A program made the position numbers and the translations under genes. The notes under the pieces are model-generated. The model was not told the origin of the DNA. It did no database searches and saw only the letters and a list, made by a program, of their open reading frames with translations. 64,000 nucleotides of DNA from positions 1 to 64,000 of the forward strand of contig NZ_JAKSDZ010000001.1 in the NCBI RefSeq assembly GCF_023509475.1, in the 5' to 3' direction. Positions 55,524 to 63,533 of this stretch are shown one piece after another; within the stretch, counting starts at the first letter, position 1; the number at the start of each line of letters is the position of its first letter. Origin of the DNA: Aestuariirhabdus haliotis (GTDB lineage: Bacteria; Pseudomonadota; Gammaproteobacteria; Pseudomonadales; Aestuariirhabdaceae).

Positions 55524-55567
55524 CAAGGTAGCGTACCTTGCAAGCTTGACCTACCTTGTAAGGTAGG
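55524..55567 (+). promoter_or_regulatory. Two tandem palindromes before the 102-aa gene
   Basis: CAAGGTAGCGTACCTTG (55524-55540) and CCTACCTTGTAAGGTAGG (55550-55567) are both perfect dyads sharing AAGGTA/TACCTT. The second ends in the ribosome site (aggagg, 55565-55570) of the gene starting at 55579. They look like a doubled operator, or an mRNA hairpin that hides the ribosome site. Confidence 0.65.
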
Positions 55568-55578
55568 AGGCTATTTAA

Positions 55579-55887
55579 ATGTATCGTCGCAGCAAGAAGT
55601 ATCAAATACAAGTTGCTCTGTTGGCCAAGGCTCGAGCGGCTCGCAAGCGTCTGGAAAATTCTGATCCAAGCGATATACCTGTACTTCCCGAGTTACACCG
55701 CGTCATCGAAATCACCGATTACAACTTGGGTTCGTCTGTGGTCCACCAAATTGAACTCTTTCGAAGCGATCAGTTTGATTGCTACAACGTTACGATCGAT
55801 GGGGAACCCTGGCAGAAACGAATGGATTGGAGCCGAATTCTGGCCAGCCTTCGCAGAGCGCTACCCCGTTTACGTTATATTCATTGA
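55579..55887 (+). CDS. Small basic protein, unknown
   Basis: A 102-residue protein. It has a very basic N-terminus (MYRRSKKYQIQVALLAKARA, then ARKRLE) and a C-terminal domain ending WSRILASLRRALPRLRYIH. I do not recognise a named family. Strong ribosome site aggagg. It sits at the edge of the cassette array and on the opposite strand, under two tandem palindromes, so it may be a self-regulated DNA- or RNA-binding protein; that is inference. Confidence 0.6.
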   Translation: MYRRSKKYQIQVALLAKARAARKRLENSDPSDIPVLPELHRVIEITDYNLGSSVVHQIELFRSDQFDCYNVTIDGEPWQKRMDWSRILASLRRALPRLRYIH

Positions 55888-56009
55888 CCTGCGGATTTTC
55901 TGATACCGGGAACCTATTCCTGCTTTTCACGCTCTATAATCTTATTGCTAAAAAGCACTGACGCTTGTTTGCAAGCAACCGGCTTGCCCAACCTGACCGA
56001 GCATCCTCT

Positions 56010-56327
56010 ATGACTACTCACCAAGCCCATTTTGATTTGGGCCAGATCGTTCATCACCGTCGTTTCCACTATCGCGGTGTAATCTACGGGGTAGACCCCT
56101 GCTTTTCACTGGATGACGCCTGGTATGAGACAGTCGCCAGCACCCGACCGCCGAAAGACGCCCCCTGGTACCATGTACTTGTCGATGGTACCGACAGCAC
56201 CACCTATGTTGCTGAGCGCAATCTTGAGCCCTGCGAAGATCATCAGCAGATCAACCACCCCAATCTGGGTGATTGTTTTAGTCACTTCGACGGTGACCGC
56301 TATTACACTCGCGATACGCGCCAATAA
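56010..56327 (+). CDS. hspQ: HspQ / hemimethylated-DNA-binding (YccV) protein
   Basis: A 105-residue protein with the YccV-like fold. Family marks are FDLGQIVHHRRFHYRGVIYG, VDPCF, PWYHVLVDGTDSTTYVAERN and HPNLGDCFSHFDGDRYY. HspQ is a heat-induced specificity factor for the Lon protease and was first found as a hemimethylated-DNA binder. The start at 56010 is set by the family N-terminus; the frame is open to 55965. Confidence 0.92.
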   Translation: MTTHQAHFDLGQIVHHRRFHYRGVIYGVDPCFSLDDAWYETVASTRPPKDAPWYHVLVDGTDSTTYVAERNLEPCEDHQQINHPNLGDCFSHFDGDRYYTRDTRQ

Positions 56328-56357
56328 TCACTGATTCAATCCGAGGACACTGCTTTT

Positions 56358-56552
56358 ATGACTACCATCAAAACCGAAATTGTACGCGCCCGTATCGAAC
56401 CCTCGATCAAGGCCGACGCCGAGCAGGTGCTGGACCAGATAGGCATGAGCATGGCCGATGCCATTCGCCTGTTTGTAACCCAGATCGCTCGCCGGCAGGA
56501 GTTCCCTATCGAGCTTAGGGTCACGCCTGTCAACAACACCGAGGAAAAGTAG
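56358..56552 (+). CDS. RelB/DinJ-family antitoxin, apparently without toxin
   Basis: A 64-residue ribbon-helix-helix antitoxin: EIVRARIEPSIKADAEQVLD then QIGMSMADAIRLFVTQIARR are the DinJ/RelB dimer and DNA-binding elements, followed by a short toxin-binding tail (FPIELRV). No RelE/YafQ-type toxin gene follows; the next gene is SprT on the other strand, 15 bases away. Either a solitary regulator or what remains of a toxin-antitoxin pair. Confidence 0.85.
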   Translation: MTTIKTEIVRARIEPSIKADAEQVLDQIGMSMADAIRLFVTQIARRQEFPIELRVTPVNNTEEK

Positions 56553-56567
56553 GATTCGCGCTATTCG

Positions 56568-57260
56568 TTAACCGTGCTGGTCTTCGACATCCAGCTGCGA
56601 GGGCGGTACGCGGAAGTACTCTACTCCGTCGATACCGTGTTGTTCGATACGAACGGTTTTCTGGTTAATCCGTGTGATGATACCGCTGACTTGTCGGCCA
56701 CGATAACGAAAGCCCACCCGTTGCCCTCGCTGGATCGCTATCCGTGGTGAATCAGAAGGCGCACCTGATGGGGTGTCGAACGTCAAACTGACGGAGTGCC
56801 TGGCCGCTTCTATCCTGAGCGCTTCAAGTACCCGTCCCGCCGTGCCACTGCGATGGATACGATCCAGTATCTGGTAGAAGCCCCGGTTGTGAATGGACCC
56901 TCGTCGGTACCAGCCATTCAGGGACTGCACCAGATGGGCAAACTCATGGCAGCAAGTATGGGCCATCAGTTCGGCAAATCCGGCTTGTCCGCCAAAATAC
57001 CCCCGGGACTGGATCTCTCTGGCGGTGGTCCATAGTTGCGCCTGCTGTGGGCAACGTTTACTGGTGATCATTTTCCGGCCATAGGTAATGGTGTGCCGTG
57101 CGCCCTGCTGGCTATGGTAGGTCGCACGCCCGCTACCCACCCGACAACGCAGCTGGATGCAATGATCTCTCTCCCGCAGCCAGGGCTGAATTTCCTGCCA
57201 CAACACCTGTTCGGTGACCTCCACCAGCAAACAGGCCAGGGCCTGATCAGGGCAGTACAT
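56568..57260 (-). CDS. SprT-like zinc metalloprotease-fold protein
   Basis: About 230 aa. The zinc site is HEFAH in AHTCCHEFAHLVQSLNGWYR, with a following H in GSIHNRGFYQIL. The C-terminal 50 residues form a small beta barrel (GQRVGFRYRGRQVSGIITRI). SprT-like proteins relate to SPRTN, which cuts DNA-protein crosslinks, though bacterial members are little studied. The start at 57260 lies within the DnaJ-domain gene, so the two overlap by 14 bases and are co-translated. Confidence 0.82.
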   Translation of the reverse strand: MYCPDQALACLLVEVTEQVLWQEIQPWLRERDHCIQLRCRVGSGRATYHSQQGARHTITYGRKMITSKRCPQQAQLWTTAREIQSRGYFGGQAGFAELMAHTCCHEFAHLVQSLNGWYRRGSIHNRGFYQILDRIHRSGTAGRVLEALRIEAARHSVSLTFDTPSGAPSDSPRIAIQRGQRVGFRYRGRQVSGIITRINQKTVRIEQHGIDGVEYFRVPPSQLDVEDQHG

Positions 57261-57906
57261 GACGCAACAACTCGTAGGCTTCACGAATTTCGACAAAACG
57301 TTTTGCATCACCCCCACGGTCGGGATGGTGCTGTGCCGCCAGTTTGCGATAGGCTTTGGTCAGCTGCGCTGCGCTTGCGGTAGCATCCAGCTGCAAACAG
57401 CTTAGCGCTTCCTGCCGCCGATCCAGCCCCTGGTAGCGGCGCCAGAAACTGCGCAATAGCTCCGCTACCGAGTCGGCATCGGCCTGCTCGAAATTATTCC
57501 AATCCAGGTAATACTCTCTCACTTTTTGTTCGGCCGCATTATCTATCAGCTCGGCCTTTCCGGTTACGGCTTGTTCTGGCTCCAGCACAATCTCCAGGGC
57601 CGAGATCCGCAGGTGATAGGCTTCATGTCGTAACGATTGTTGCAGTTGATAGAGCGCATTCATCAACAGAAAATGCTTGCGGAATAGTAGAAGGTTACTG
57701 TCTGCTTCTGCTGGCAGGTCACTGAATTCTTGCTCCAGGGCACGCATCAGTTGATGCTCGGAAATGGCTTCCTGATGCCTCCGAAGCTGTTCGAGCACAG
57801 CGATGCACAGGGGGTTGTCAAACTCCGGAGGCGCGTGATGACTGGAAGAGGGGTTAGAGGACACTGACAATACCGAGCAGGATGAACAAGTCCCAGTGTA
57901 GAGCAA
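57247..57906 (-). CDS. DnaJ-domain protein with DNAJ-related N-terminus
   Basis: About 219 aa. The N-terminal two thirds match the DNAJ-related helical domain (NPLCIAVLEQLRRHQEAISE, then SDLPAEADSNLLLFRKHFLL). The C-terminal J domain (about 165-219) is complete with the HPD motif (YRKLAAQHHPDRGGDAKRF). It should stimulate an Hsp70. The start is uncertain: only TTG at 57906 or a GTG further in is available. Coupled to the SprT-like gene, so the pair may handle damaged or crosslinked proteins together. Confidence 0.82.
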   Translation of the reverse strand: MLYTGTCSSCSVLSVSSNPSSSHHAPPEFDNPLCIAVLEQLRRHQEAISEHQLMRALEQEFSDLPAEADSNLLLFRKHFLLMNALYQLQQSLRHEAYHLRISALEIVLEPEQAVTGKAELIDNAAEQKVREYYLDWNNFEQADADSVAELLRSFWRRYQGLDRRQEALSCLQLDATASAAQLTKAYRKLAAQHHPDRGGDAKRFVEIREAYELLRHVLP

Positions 57907-58028
57907 GCTCTCTGCAATGCGAAGTGGCTATTGGGCCCTCTGGCAGATTGGCCTTGGTCTTCTGGAATTATTCTTCGGGTAACAAATCCAGCCCTAAAAT
58001 ACGGAGCACTTCAGCCTGCGTGCAGCCG

Positions 58029-58400
58029 TTAGCCGTAGGCGGGACGTCCCCTGTACAGGCCGCGAAACTCTTTACCGGCCTGCCGGCGTGGATAGCGCTT
58101 GCCCAGGTATTCAATCTCTTCTGGGTGACCTGGCACTACCAGTTGGGATTCGGGTTGGGCTGGCGCTGAAGTAATACCTGCCAGCAGTTCATCACGCTGC
58201 TCTTTATCGGCCAACGAAACCAGATCGATAAAGGCCGAGTGCAAACATTCGTTACGGCTCATATTGACACTTTCGACCAACTGCTGAAGGAATTCCGGCT
58301 CGGACAACCGAAGCTTAACTCCTCGCTCTGACTCGATAATTTTTGCGCATTCCCGCACCGCACGAATGGCTTTACTGGTCAGCAACCAACTTTTATCCAC
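58029..58400 (-). CDS. Small conserved-looking protein, unknown
   Basis: About 123 aa from GTG 58400 (MDKSWLLTSKAIRAVRECAK), which follows a gaggtag site; the frame is open to 58448. It has a helical N-terminal two thirds (LSEPEFLQQLVESVNMSRNE), then a basic tail YPRRQAGKEFRGLYRGRPAYG. No named family comes to mind. The mature look and clean ribosome site make it a real gene. Confidence 0.6.
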   Translation of the reverse strand: MDKSWLLTSKAIRAVRECAKIIESERGVKLRLSEPEFLQQLVESVNMSRNECLHSAFIDLVSLADKEQRDELLAGITSAPAQPESQLVVPGHPEEIEYLGKRYPRRQAGKEFRGLYRGRPAYG

Positions 58401-58502
58401 TGTATCTACCTCATTCTGATCAATCGATAACAGCCACAAGAAAGGCAAAGTCTATGCCAATGGGCTTCTACCCAACGATTAAATGAGGGTTCATCGCTTA
58501 AA

Positions 58503-59399
58503 TCAAACGACCAGGCCTAAACGGAGCAAGGCCCGCGGGAGTATTTCATCCAGCTGGTCGAGATCTTCCGGGGTGATCTCGACCAGCGGCAATTCATGCT
58601 GTTGATACAGCGTCTGGCGTTCCAGTTTACGTTTCAGGTAACTGGCGGTTTTATCAAAGCCCCAGTATTCGATATACAGCTGACCTCCCGGCAAGTAGAA
58701 GTCTGCCAGGCTGTCGCCATCAAACGGCAGGGGATGCCCAGTACTGTGCACAACACCGTTGAGGTACAGCCAATTATCGATCAGCAGTTCCTCTTTGGAA
58801 CCCAACCGGTGACCATCCAATGCCAGCCACTGGCCATCCATGCCCTGGGCTTCACCTTCCCCCATCAGCCACTGTACCCGACGCTGCAAAACAGGGTTCA
58901 TGACCAGCGTTTCGGGCCAACTGACATAAGGTACGCCCGTGCGTTCACTCTCTCTTTGCTGGCCTTCCAGGGCTTCACCGGCGGCGGTTAACGACCAGCC
59001 CTTGCGGTCGTGCCGGATCCAGCCCAGCTCGGCCAACACCAGGTTGCACAGCCTGGCCCCGATGCCCAATTTACCGCCCAGTTGAGTGGCAGTCAGCGGG
59101 GCCGAGGGCAAGCGCCCAAACAGTTGATGATTGACCAGTGCCTTGGGCCAAACAATATACTCTCCGTATTTATCGCTTTGCCGATACTGCCCGCCTTCAA
59201 AGCTGCCTTTGGAGGTCAGCCGCCAACGCTCTCCCTGTTTCTCGATCCAGCCACTGTCGGCCATCAGGATAAAGAGCTCGCGCGGCTCCTTGCCCACCGA
59301 TTTGGCCAGGGCGGTGGTGGACAGCGGTTTATCGTTTGAAGCGGTCACGGTCAGTCGTATTCCGGTGTTTGGGTTTTCGCGGTGAAGACAGTGTGCCAT
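58503..59399 (-). CDS. Double winged-helix + PD-(D/E)XK-like protein
   Basis: A 298-residue protein with two similar DNA-binding-like repeats: TTALAKSVGKEPRELFILMA with DSGWIEKQGERWRLTSKG (about 28-66), and ATQLGGKLGIGARLCNLVLA with ELGWIRHDRKGWSLTAAG (about 103-141). Each ends in a W-x-LT-x-G hairpin as in KilA-C/antirepressor-type winged helices. The C-terminal third (ADFYLPGGQLYIEYWGFDKT, then YQQHELPLVEITPEDLDQLD) resembles VSR/DUF559-type PD-(D/E)XK nucleases, with Asp, Glu and a later Lys. Function inferred, not known. Single gene. Confidence 0.65.
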   Translation of the reverse strand: MAHCLHRENPNTGIRLTVTASNDKPLSTTALAKSVGKEPRELFILMADSGWIEKQGERWRLTSKGSFEGGQYRQSDKYGEYIVWPKALVNHQLFGRLPSAPLTATQLGGKLGIGARLCNLVLAELGWIRHDRKGWSLTAAGEALEGQQRESERTGVPYVSWPETLVMNPVLQRRVQWLMGEGEAQGMDGQWLALDGHRLGSKEELLIDNWLYLNGVVHSTGHPLPFDGDSLADFYLPGGQLYIEYWGFDKTASYLKRKLERQTLYQQHELPLVEITPEDLDQLDEILPRALLRLGLVV

Positions 59400-59631
59400 T
59401 GGAATGAGTTGGCCTCAATGCAGAGCACAGATTCGAAAACAGCCCCGGCTTGGTGCACATTCACGACATTTACGAAGAATAACGGCTATTAATACTGGCA
59501 CGCTCCCTGCTATGTCTTAAGGTACCGTTTAACAGCAGTACCGCGCTTTACAACAGGATCTGCTTTTGCTGCAGCACACTGCAGTATTGGAACCTATTTT
59601 TTTAGTCATCAAGCTCTACAGGGATTGCACC

Positions 59632-60003
59632 ATGAAGTATTACAGTCGACGCGTCATCAAACCCGGCGACCTAAATCCGGCCCACCGATTGTTCGGCGGT
59701 ACCTTGCTGGCCTGGATCGATGAAGAAGCCGCTATTTTTGCCGCCTGCCAGATGAAGAGCCCTCGTCTGGTGACCAAATATATTTCCGAGATCAATTTCG
59801 TCAGCTCGGCCGAGAATGGCGAAGTGGTCGAATTCGGCCTGGAAGTCGCCGATGTTGGTACTACCTCATTAACCGTGAAATGCGTGGTGCGCAACAAGGC
59901 CAGCCAAACTGAAATTATTCAGGTCGACCGCATCGTCTTTGTCAGCATCGACGAAAGCGGTCGCCCTACTCCTCACGGTTACTCGGAAGCCGAGGCCGCC
60001 TAA
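59632..60003 (+). CDS. Acyl-CoA thioesterase (YciA-like hotdog)
   Basis: A 123-residue hotdog thioesterase with the family signature NPAHRLFGGTLLAWIDEEAA and the later TKYISEINFVSSAENGEVVE. It hydrolyses acyl-CoA to free acid and CoA; the chain preference is not visible. The start at 59632 is set by homology and an aggga site; the frame is open to 59566. It ends at a terminator. Confidence 0.9.
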   Translation: MKYYSRRVIKPGDLNPAHRLFGGTLLAWIDEEAAIFAACQMKSPRLVTKYISEINFVSSAENGEVVEFGLEVADVGTTSLTVKCVVRNKASQTEIIQVDRIVFVSIDESGRPTPHGYSEAEAA

Positions 60004-60074
60004 CCGATTGTCACCACCTGCTGACGTTAAGGCGTCATAAACAGACTTAAAACGATTATGCTCTCCGCGCACTA

Positions 60075-60101
60075 AGGCGGCCTTCGGGTCGCCTCTTTTT
60101 T
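60075..60101 (+). terminator. Rho-independent terminator after thioesterase
   Basis: Stem AGGCGGCC/GGTCGCCT around ttcg, followed by c and six T. Confidence 0.88.
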
Positions 60102-60125
60102 ATCTGTTTTTAATTGCCCCGACAC

Positions 60126-60998
60126 TTACAACCACTGTTGCTGTAACAGCGTCTCGACCAACTGGTAGCGAATGGGCAACCTGCGATGTTTTTTACGGAT
60201 CAGGTAAACCTTTTCATGAACCGGCTGTTGCAACTCGGCACGGCTCAAACGTTGTGCATCGGCAAAGCTGTCGAGCAGGGATTGGGGCACCACGGTGAAA
60301 CCCATTGCCAATGAGACCGGCAACAGAATCTGGCTGATTTGATTGATATAACCGCTTTGGGGAACAGAATTCATTCCTGCAAAATTATGAGGAAAATTCA
60401 TATCTAAAACTTGGCTAGCGTAGTGATGCCCATCCGGGTGATTGATAAACCCCAGCTGCATCAAACTGTTCCAGTCGGCCCTGGCATCACGGGGTAATAC
60501 CAAACAGAGTTCGTCCTCACCCAGCAACTGTTGGCTAAGAGCGGTATCAGAGATCACCTGGGTGACGATGCCAAGGTCCGATCGATTATTCTTGACCCGA
60601 TCAATAATGCCGCTGTTGGGTGCCGCTTCCAGGCTGACGGTTAACCCGGGATAGCGCTGCTGAAGATCGAGCAGTCTGGGATAGAACTGCATCGCCATGG
60701 AACCCGAGCAGGCTATTTTACACTCCCCCTCGTAGCGCTCATCACCGGCTATTCGATCGCTCAGCTCCCTTTCGGCCTCGGCCTGCTGCAGGCCATAACG
60801 GTAGAGGCTTTCGCCGGCACTGGTAAGTTCAAAGCTCTTACCATGACGATCGAGCAGGGGCTTGCCCAGCTGCGCTTCGAGCTTTTTGATGTGCTGACTG
60901 ACCCCCGGCTGGGTCATATAGAGCTGCTCGGCTGTACGTGTGAAATGGCGAGTCTCTACCAGCATCATAAAGGTGCGCAGGAAAACCGGATTAATCAT
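60126..60998 (-). CDS. LysR-family regulator
   Basis: A 290-residue regulator: winged helix (FLRTFMMLVETRHFTRTAEQ followed by LYMTQPGVSQHIKKLEAQLG) and an effector-binding domain (CSGSMAMQFYPRLLDLQQRY). It is divergent from the VOC-family gene and is the likely regulator of it, but the 283-base gap is longer than usual. Ligand unknown. Confidence 0.92.
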   Translation of the reverse strand: MINPVFLRTFMMLVETRHFTRTAEQLYMTQPGVSQHIKKLEAQLGKPLLDRHGKSFELTSAGESLYRYGLQQAEAERELSDRIAGDERYEGECKIACSGSMAMQFYPRLLDLQQRYPGLTVSLEAAPNSGIIDRVKNNRSDLGIVTQVISDTALSQQLLGEDELCLVLPRDARADWNSLMQLGFINHPDGHHYASQVLDMNFPHNFAGMNSVPQSGYINQISQILLPVSLAMGFTVVPQSLLDSFADAQRLSRAELQQPVHEKVYLIRKKHRRLPIRYQLVETLLQQQWL

Positions 60999-61189
60999 CC
61001 GCGATCGTTGCCCCGGGTCCGCACTGCTTACCTGATAAACCGCAAACGGTCATAGCCGATTCGCCCTGTGCCCTGATCCATTTGGTCATCTGCTCCGTAT
61101 CCCGTTAAGCCTGTTAATGAAATCCAGCCATTGCGCCCATAAGCACTCGTTGTGAGCTAACGCTCCCGCTCACAACACAGCATAACAGT

Positions 61190-61220
61190 AAATTATCATT
61201 TTAATCATTAATGATAATTT
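61190..61220. promoter_or_regulatory. Perfect 11-bp inverted repeat, Fur-box-like
   Basis: AAATTATCATT and AATGATAATTT flank a 9-base spacer. The hexamers match the AT-rich units of Fur boxes (GATAAT/ATTATC type). It lies about 60 bases before the VOC gene and could instead be the site of the LysR protein. Confidence 0.5.
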
Positions 61221-61281
61221 CAGATTAGCTCGCAGGCTTTGTAGTCTAGGCTCAATTCTTACCCCACCGGAGACCACGACC

Positions 61282-61797
61282 ATGGATTCACAACCCCCTG
61301 CCACTTACCCCCGCACGTTTTCCCATATCGGCATTTCTGTGCCCGATATCGAAGCCGCGGTAAAATTTTATACCGAAGTTCTCGGCTGGTATCTGATTAT
61401 GCCGCCCACCGATGTTACAGAGGATGACAGCGCCATCGGCGAAATGTGCACCGATGTGTTTGGCGCCGGCTGGGGCTCCTTCCGCATTGCCCATATGTCC
61501 ACCGGGGATCGTATCGGCGTGGAGCTGTTCCAGTTTCCGAATCAGGAAAATCCGGCGGACAACTTTGAGTACTGGAAAACCGGTATCTTCCATTTCTGCG
61601 TACAGGACCCGGATGTTGAAGGCCTGGCCGACAAGATCGTCGCCGCCGGCGGCAAGCGCCGTATGGCCAAGCCTCGCTATTACTATCCGGGGGAAAAGCC
61701 CTACCGCATGATCTATATGGAAGATCCGTTCGGCAACATCCTCGAGATCTACAGCCACAGCTATGAGCTGCACTACTCATCGGGCGCGTACAATTAA
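61282..61797 (+). CDS. VOC-superfamily (glyoxalase/dioxygenase-fold) protein
   Basis: A 171-residue single vicinal-oxygen-chelate protein with paired beta-alpha-beta-beta-beta units: TFSHIGISVPDIEAAVKFYT, then FHFCVQDPDVEGLADKIVAA and YMEDPFGNILEIYSHSYEL. Candidate metal ligands are His 15, Glu 75 region, His 112 region and Glu 159 region. It could be a lactoylglutathione-lyase-like enzyme or a dioxygenase; the substrate is unknown. It follows a Fur-box-like dyad and is divergent from a LysR gene. Confidence 0.85.
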   Translation: MDSQPPATYPRTFSHIGISVPDIEAAVKFYTEVLGWYLIMPPTDVTEDDSAIGEMCTDVFGAGWGSFRIAHMSTGDRIGVELFQFPNQENPADNFEYWKTGIFHFCVQDPDVEGLADKIVAAGGKRRMAKPRYYYPGEKPYRMIYMEDPFGNILEIYSHSYELHYSSGAYN

Positions 61798-61840
61798 TCC
61801 GGCCTAACCGACCGGGGCTCGACAGGCCAGGTCATCAAGA

Positions 61841-62206
61841 CTATGGCTTGTCGGCGCCTTTTTTGAGCATGTCCGCCAGCCCGGCAAAAGGGTTATGGGT
61901 CGCGGCGCCGACCGAAGAGTCTGTTTCTGCGCTGCCGTAATCTGACTCAACATAACGGGAATGCTCATTGTCGTGACAATAGAGGCACAGCAGTTCCCAG
62001 TTACTGCCATCCGCAGGGTTGTTATCGTGGTTGTGATCACGATGATGCACAGTCAGTTGACTCAGATTGGTGCGATTAAACTCCCGGGCGCAGCGCCCGC
62101 ACACCCAGGGATACATTTTTAACGCCCGGGCTCGGTAACCTTGCTCCCGCTCTTCCCGGGCTTTACGCGCTTCGGCGACGATGGTTTGCGGGTCTTTGGC
62201 AGACAC
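61841..62206 (-). CDS. yajD: YajD-family HNH nuclease
   Basis: A 121-residue protein with the HNH nuclease core: zinc-knuckle Cys pairs CGRCARE and CLYCHDNEH, and the catalytic LTVHHRDHNHDNNP. It matches E. coli YajD over its length (MYPWVCGRCAREFNRTNLSQ). Role in the cell unknown. It ends near the VOC gene and starts 12 bases from the end of the Imm22-like gene, on the same strand. Confidence 0.9.
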   Translation of the reverse strand: MSAKDPQTIVAEARKAREEREQGYRARALKMYPWVCGRCAREFNRTNLSQLTVHHRDHNHDNNPADGSNWELLCLYCHDNEHSRYVESDYGSAETDSSVGAATHNPFAGLADMLKKGADKP

Positions 62207-62218
62207 TGGCCAGGCTCC

Positions 62219-62671
62219 TCAATCGGGTTGAAACAGGTTGTCGGCCTCATCATCGTAGTCGAAGGCGCCGAGAAACGTCATCACTTCATCCTTGTTCACC
62301 CCCGACAGCCGGGCACTGTATTCATGCTCAAATAACAGAATCACCCAGCTCACCTCCTGCAACTTCAACTTGCGTGCCTTGCTTAACAGGTTCGTCATAT
62401 AAGAGTTCGAATAAGAGCATTCTCCGGCGGCTCGTTCGATACTGACCAGCCCCTCATGGCTGCCGTTGGTTTCCATGTTGTCGGGCATAAAGTAGTTCAG
62501 ATTGAAATTTCGCGACCACTGATTGCTGGCCCGCTTGCCCTTGTGACTAAAGCGCTCCTCAAAATATTCATCGGGAACCTCGGCGTAAGGATATTGTGAC
62601 GCCCACACCGAGACCTTGCCTCGCTTGGAAAAATCGTGGCCTTTGGCCGCTTCGCTGGTTTTAGGGTTCAT
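62219..62671 (-). CDS. Imm22-like immunity-family protein
   Basis: About 150 aa. KVSVWASQYPYAEVPDEYFE and the later WVILLFEHEYSARLSG have the look of the Imm22 family found as immunity partners of polymorphic toxins. No toxin gene lies next to it. The start at 62671 follows agga; the frame stays open to 62827 but overlaps the divergent YebC-family gene. Tentative family call. Confidence 0.6.
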   Translation of the reverse strand: MNPKTSEAAKGHDFSKRGKVSVWASQYPYAEVPDEYFEERFSHKGKRASNQWSRNFNLNYFMPDNMETNGSHEGLVSIERAAGECSYSNSYMTNLLSKARKLKLQEVSWVILLFEHEYSARLSGVNKDEVMTFLGAFDYDDEADNLFQPD

Positions 62672-62793
62672 CGTTGCATCCTGTTTTAGGTAAGGGTCGG
62701 CCACATCATTGGAGGCCGCCATTGTATAACGGTTTTTAAACGTCGTGGTTCCCTGTAAAATCGCTTTTTCACTGACTTCGACGAGACAGCTCA

Positions 62794-63513
62794 ATGGGCA
62801 GAGCCTTTCAGAACCGCAAAGAATCAATGGCCAAAACCTCGGACGCCAAAGCCAAGGTTTACAGCAAGTACGGCCGTGAAATTTATGTCTGTGCCAAGGC
62901 CGGCGGTATCGACCCCGATGGCAACCTGGCCTTACGCTCGATGATCGACAGAGCCAAGAAGGATCAGGTACCCAGCCATGTGATCGAAAAGGCGATTGAG
63001 AAAGCCAAAGGTGGTGGTGGAGAAGATTTTGCCACGGCCCGCTATGAGGGCTTTGGTCCCGGAGGCTGCATGGTCATTATCGATTGTCTGACCGATAACC
63101 CCAACCGCACCTTTGGCGATGTGCGTCAGTGCTTTACCAAGACCAAATGCAAGATCGGCACCCAGGGCAGTGTCAGTCATATGTTCGATCACAGCACCAT
63201 TCTGGTGTTCAAGAACGACGATGAAGACGCCGTGCTGGAAGCCTTGATGATGGCCGATGTGGATGTCACCGATATCGAAAACGAAGCCGGTGTGATCACC
63301 GTTTTCGCACCCCATACGGATTCGTTCAAAGCCAAACAGGCCCTCAACGAGGCCTTCGGTGAGATCGATTTCGACGTCGATGAGATCCAGTTCGTGCCGC
63401 AAAATCCGGCTCCGATCAACGCCGACGATATGCCTCAGTTTGAACGTTTCCTCGATCTGCTGAACGATCTGGATGACGTGCAAAACGTCTATCACAACGT
63501 CGAACTGGGGTAG
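62794..63513 (+). CDS. YebC/PmpR-family protein, YeeN branch
   Basis: A 239-residue protein recognised from its first residues ([20 protein letters not shown], then [18 protein letters not shown]) and the three-domain layout. Members were described as DNA-binding regulators, and relatives (TACO1) also act in translation of difficult stretches; which applies here is unknown. The first residues place it in the YeeN branch. Single gene. Confidence 0.93.
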   Translation: MGRAFQNRKESMAKTSDAKAKVYSKYGREIYVCAKAGGIDPDGNLALRSMIDRAKKDQVPSHVIEKAIEKAKGGGGEDFATARYEGFGPGGCMVIIDCLTDNPNRTFGDVRQCFTKTKCKIGTQGSVSHMFDHSTILVFKNDDEDAVLEALMMADVDVTDIENEAGVITVFAPHTDSFKAKQALNEAFGEIDFDVDEIQFVPQNPAPINADDMPQFERFLDLLNDLDDVQNVYHNVELG

Positions 63514-63533
63514 CTCCCATCTTTACCTGAAGC

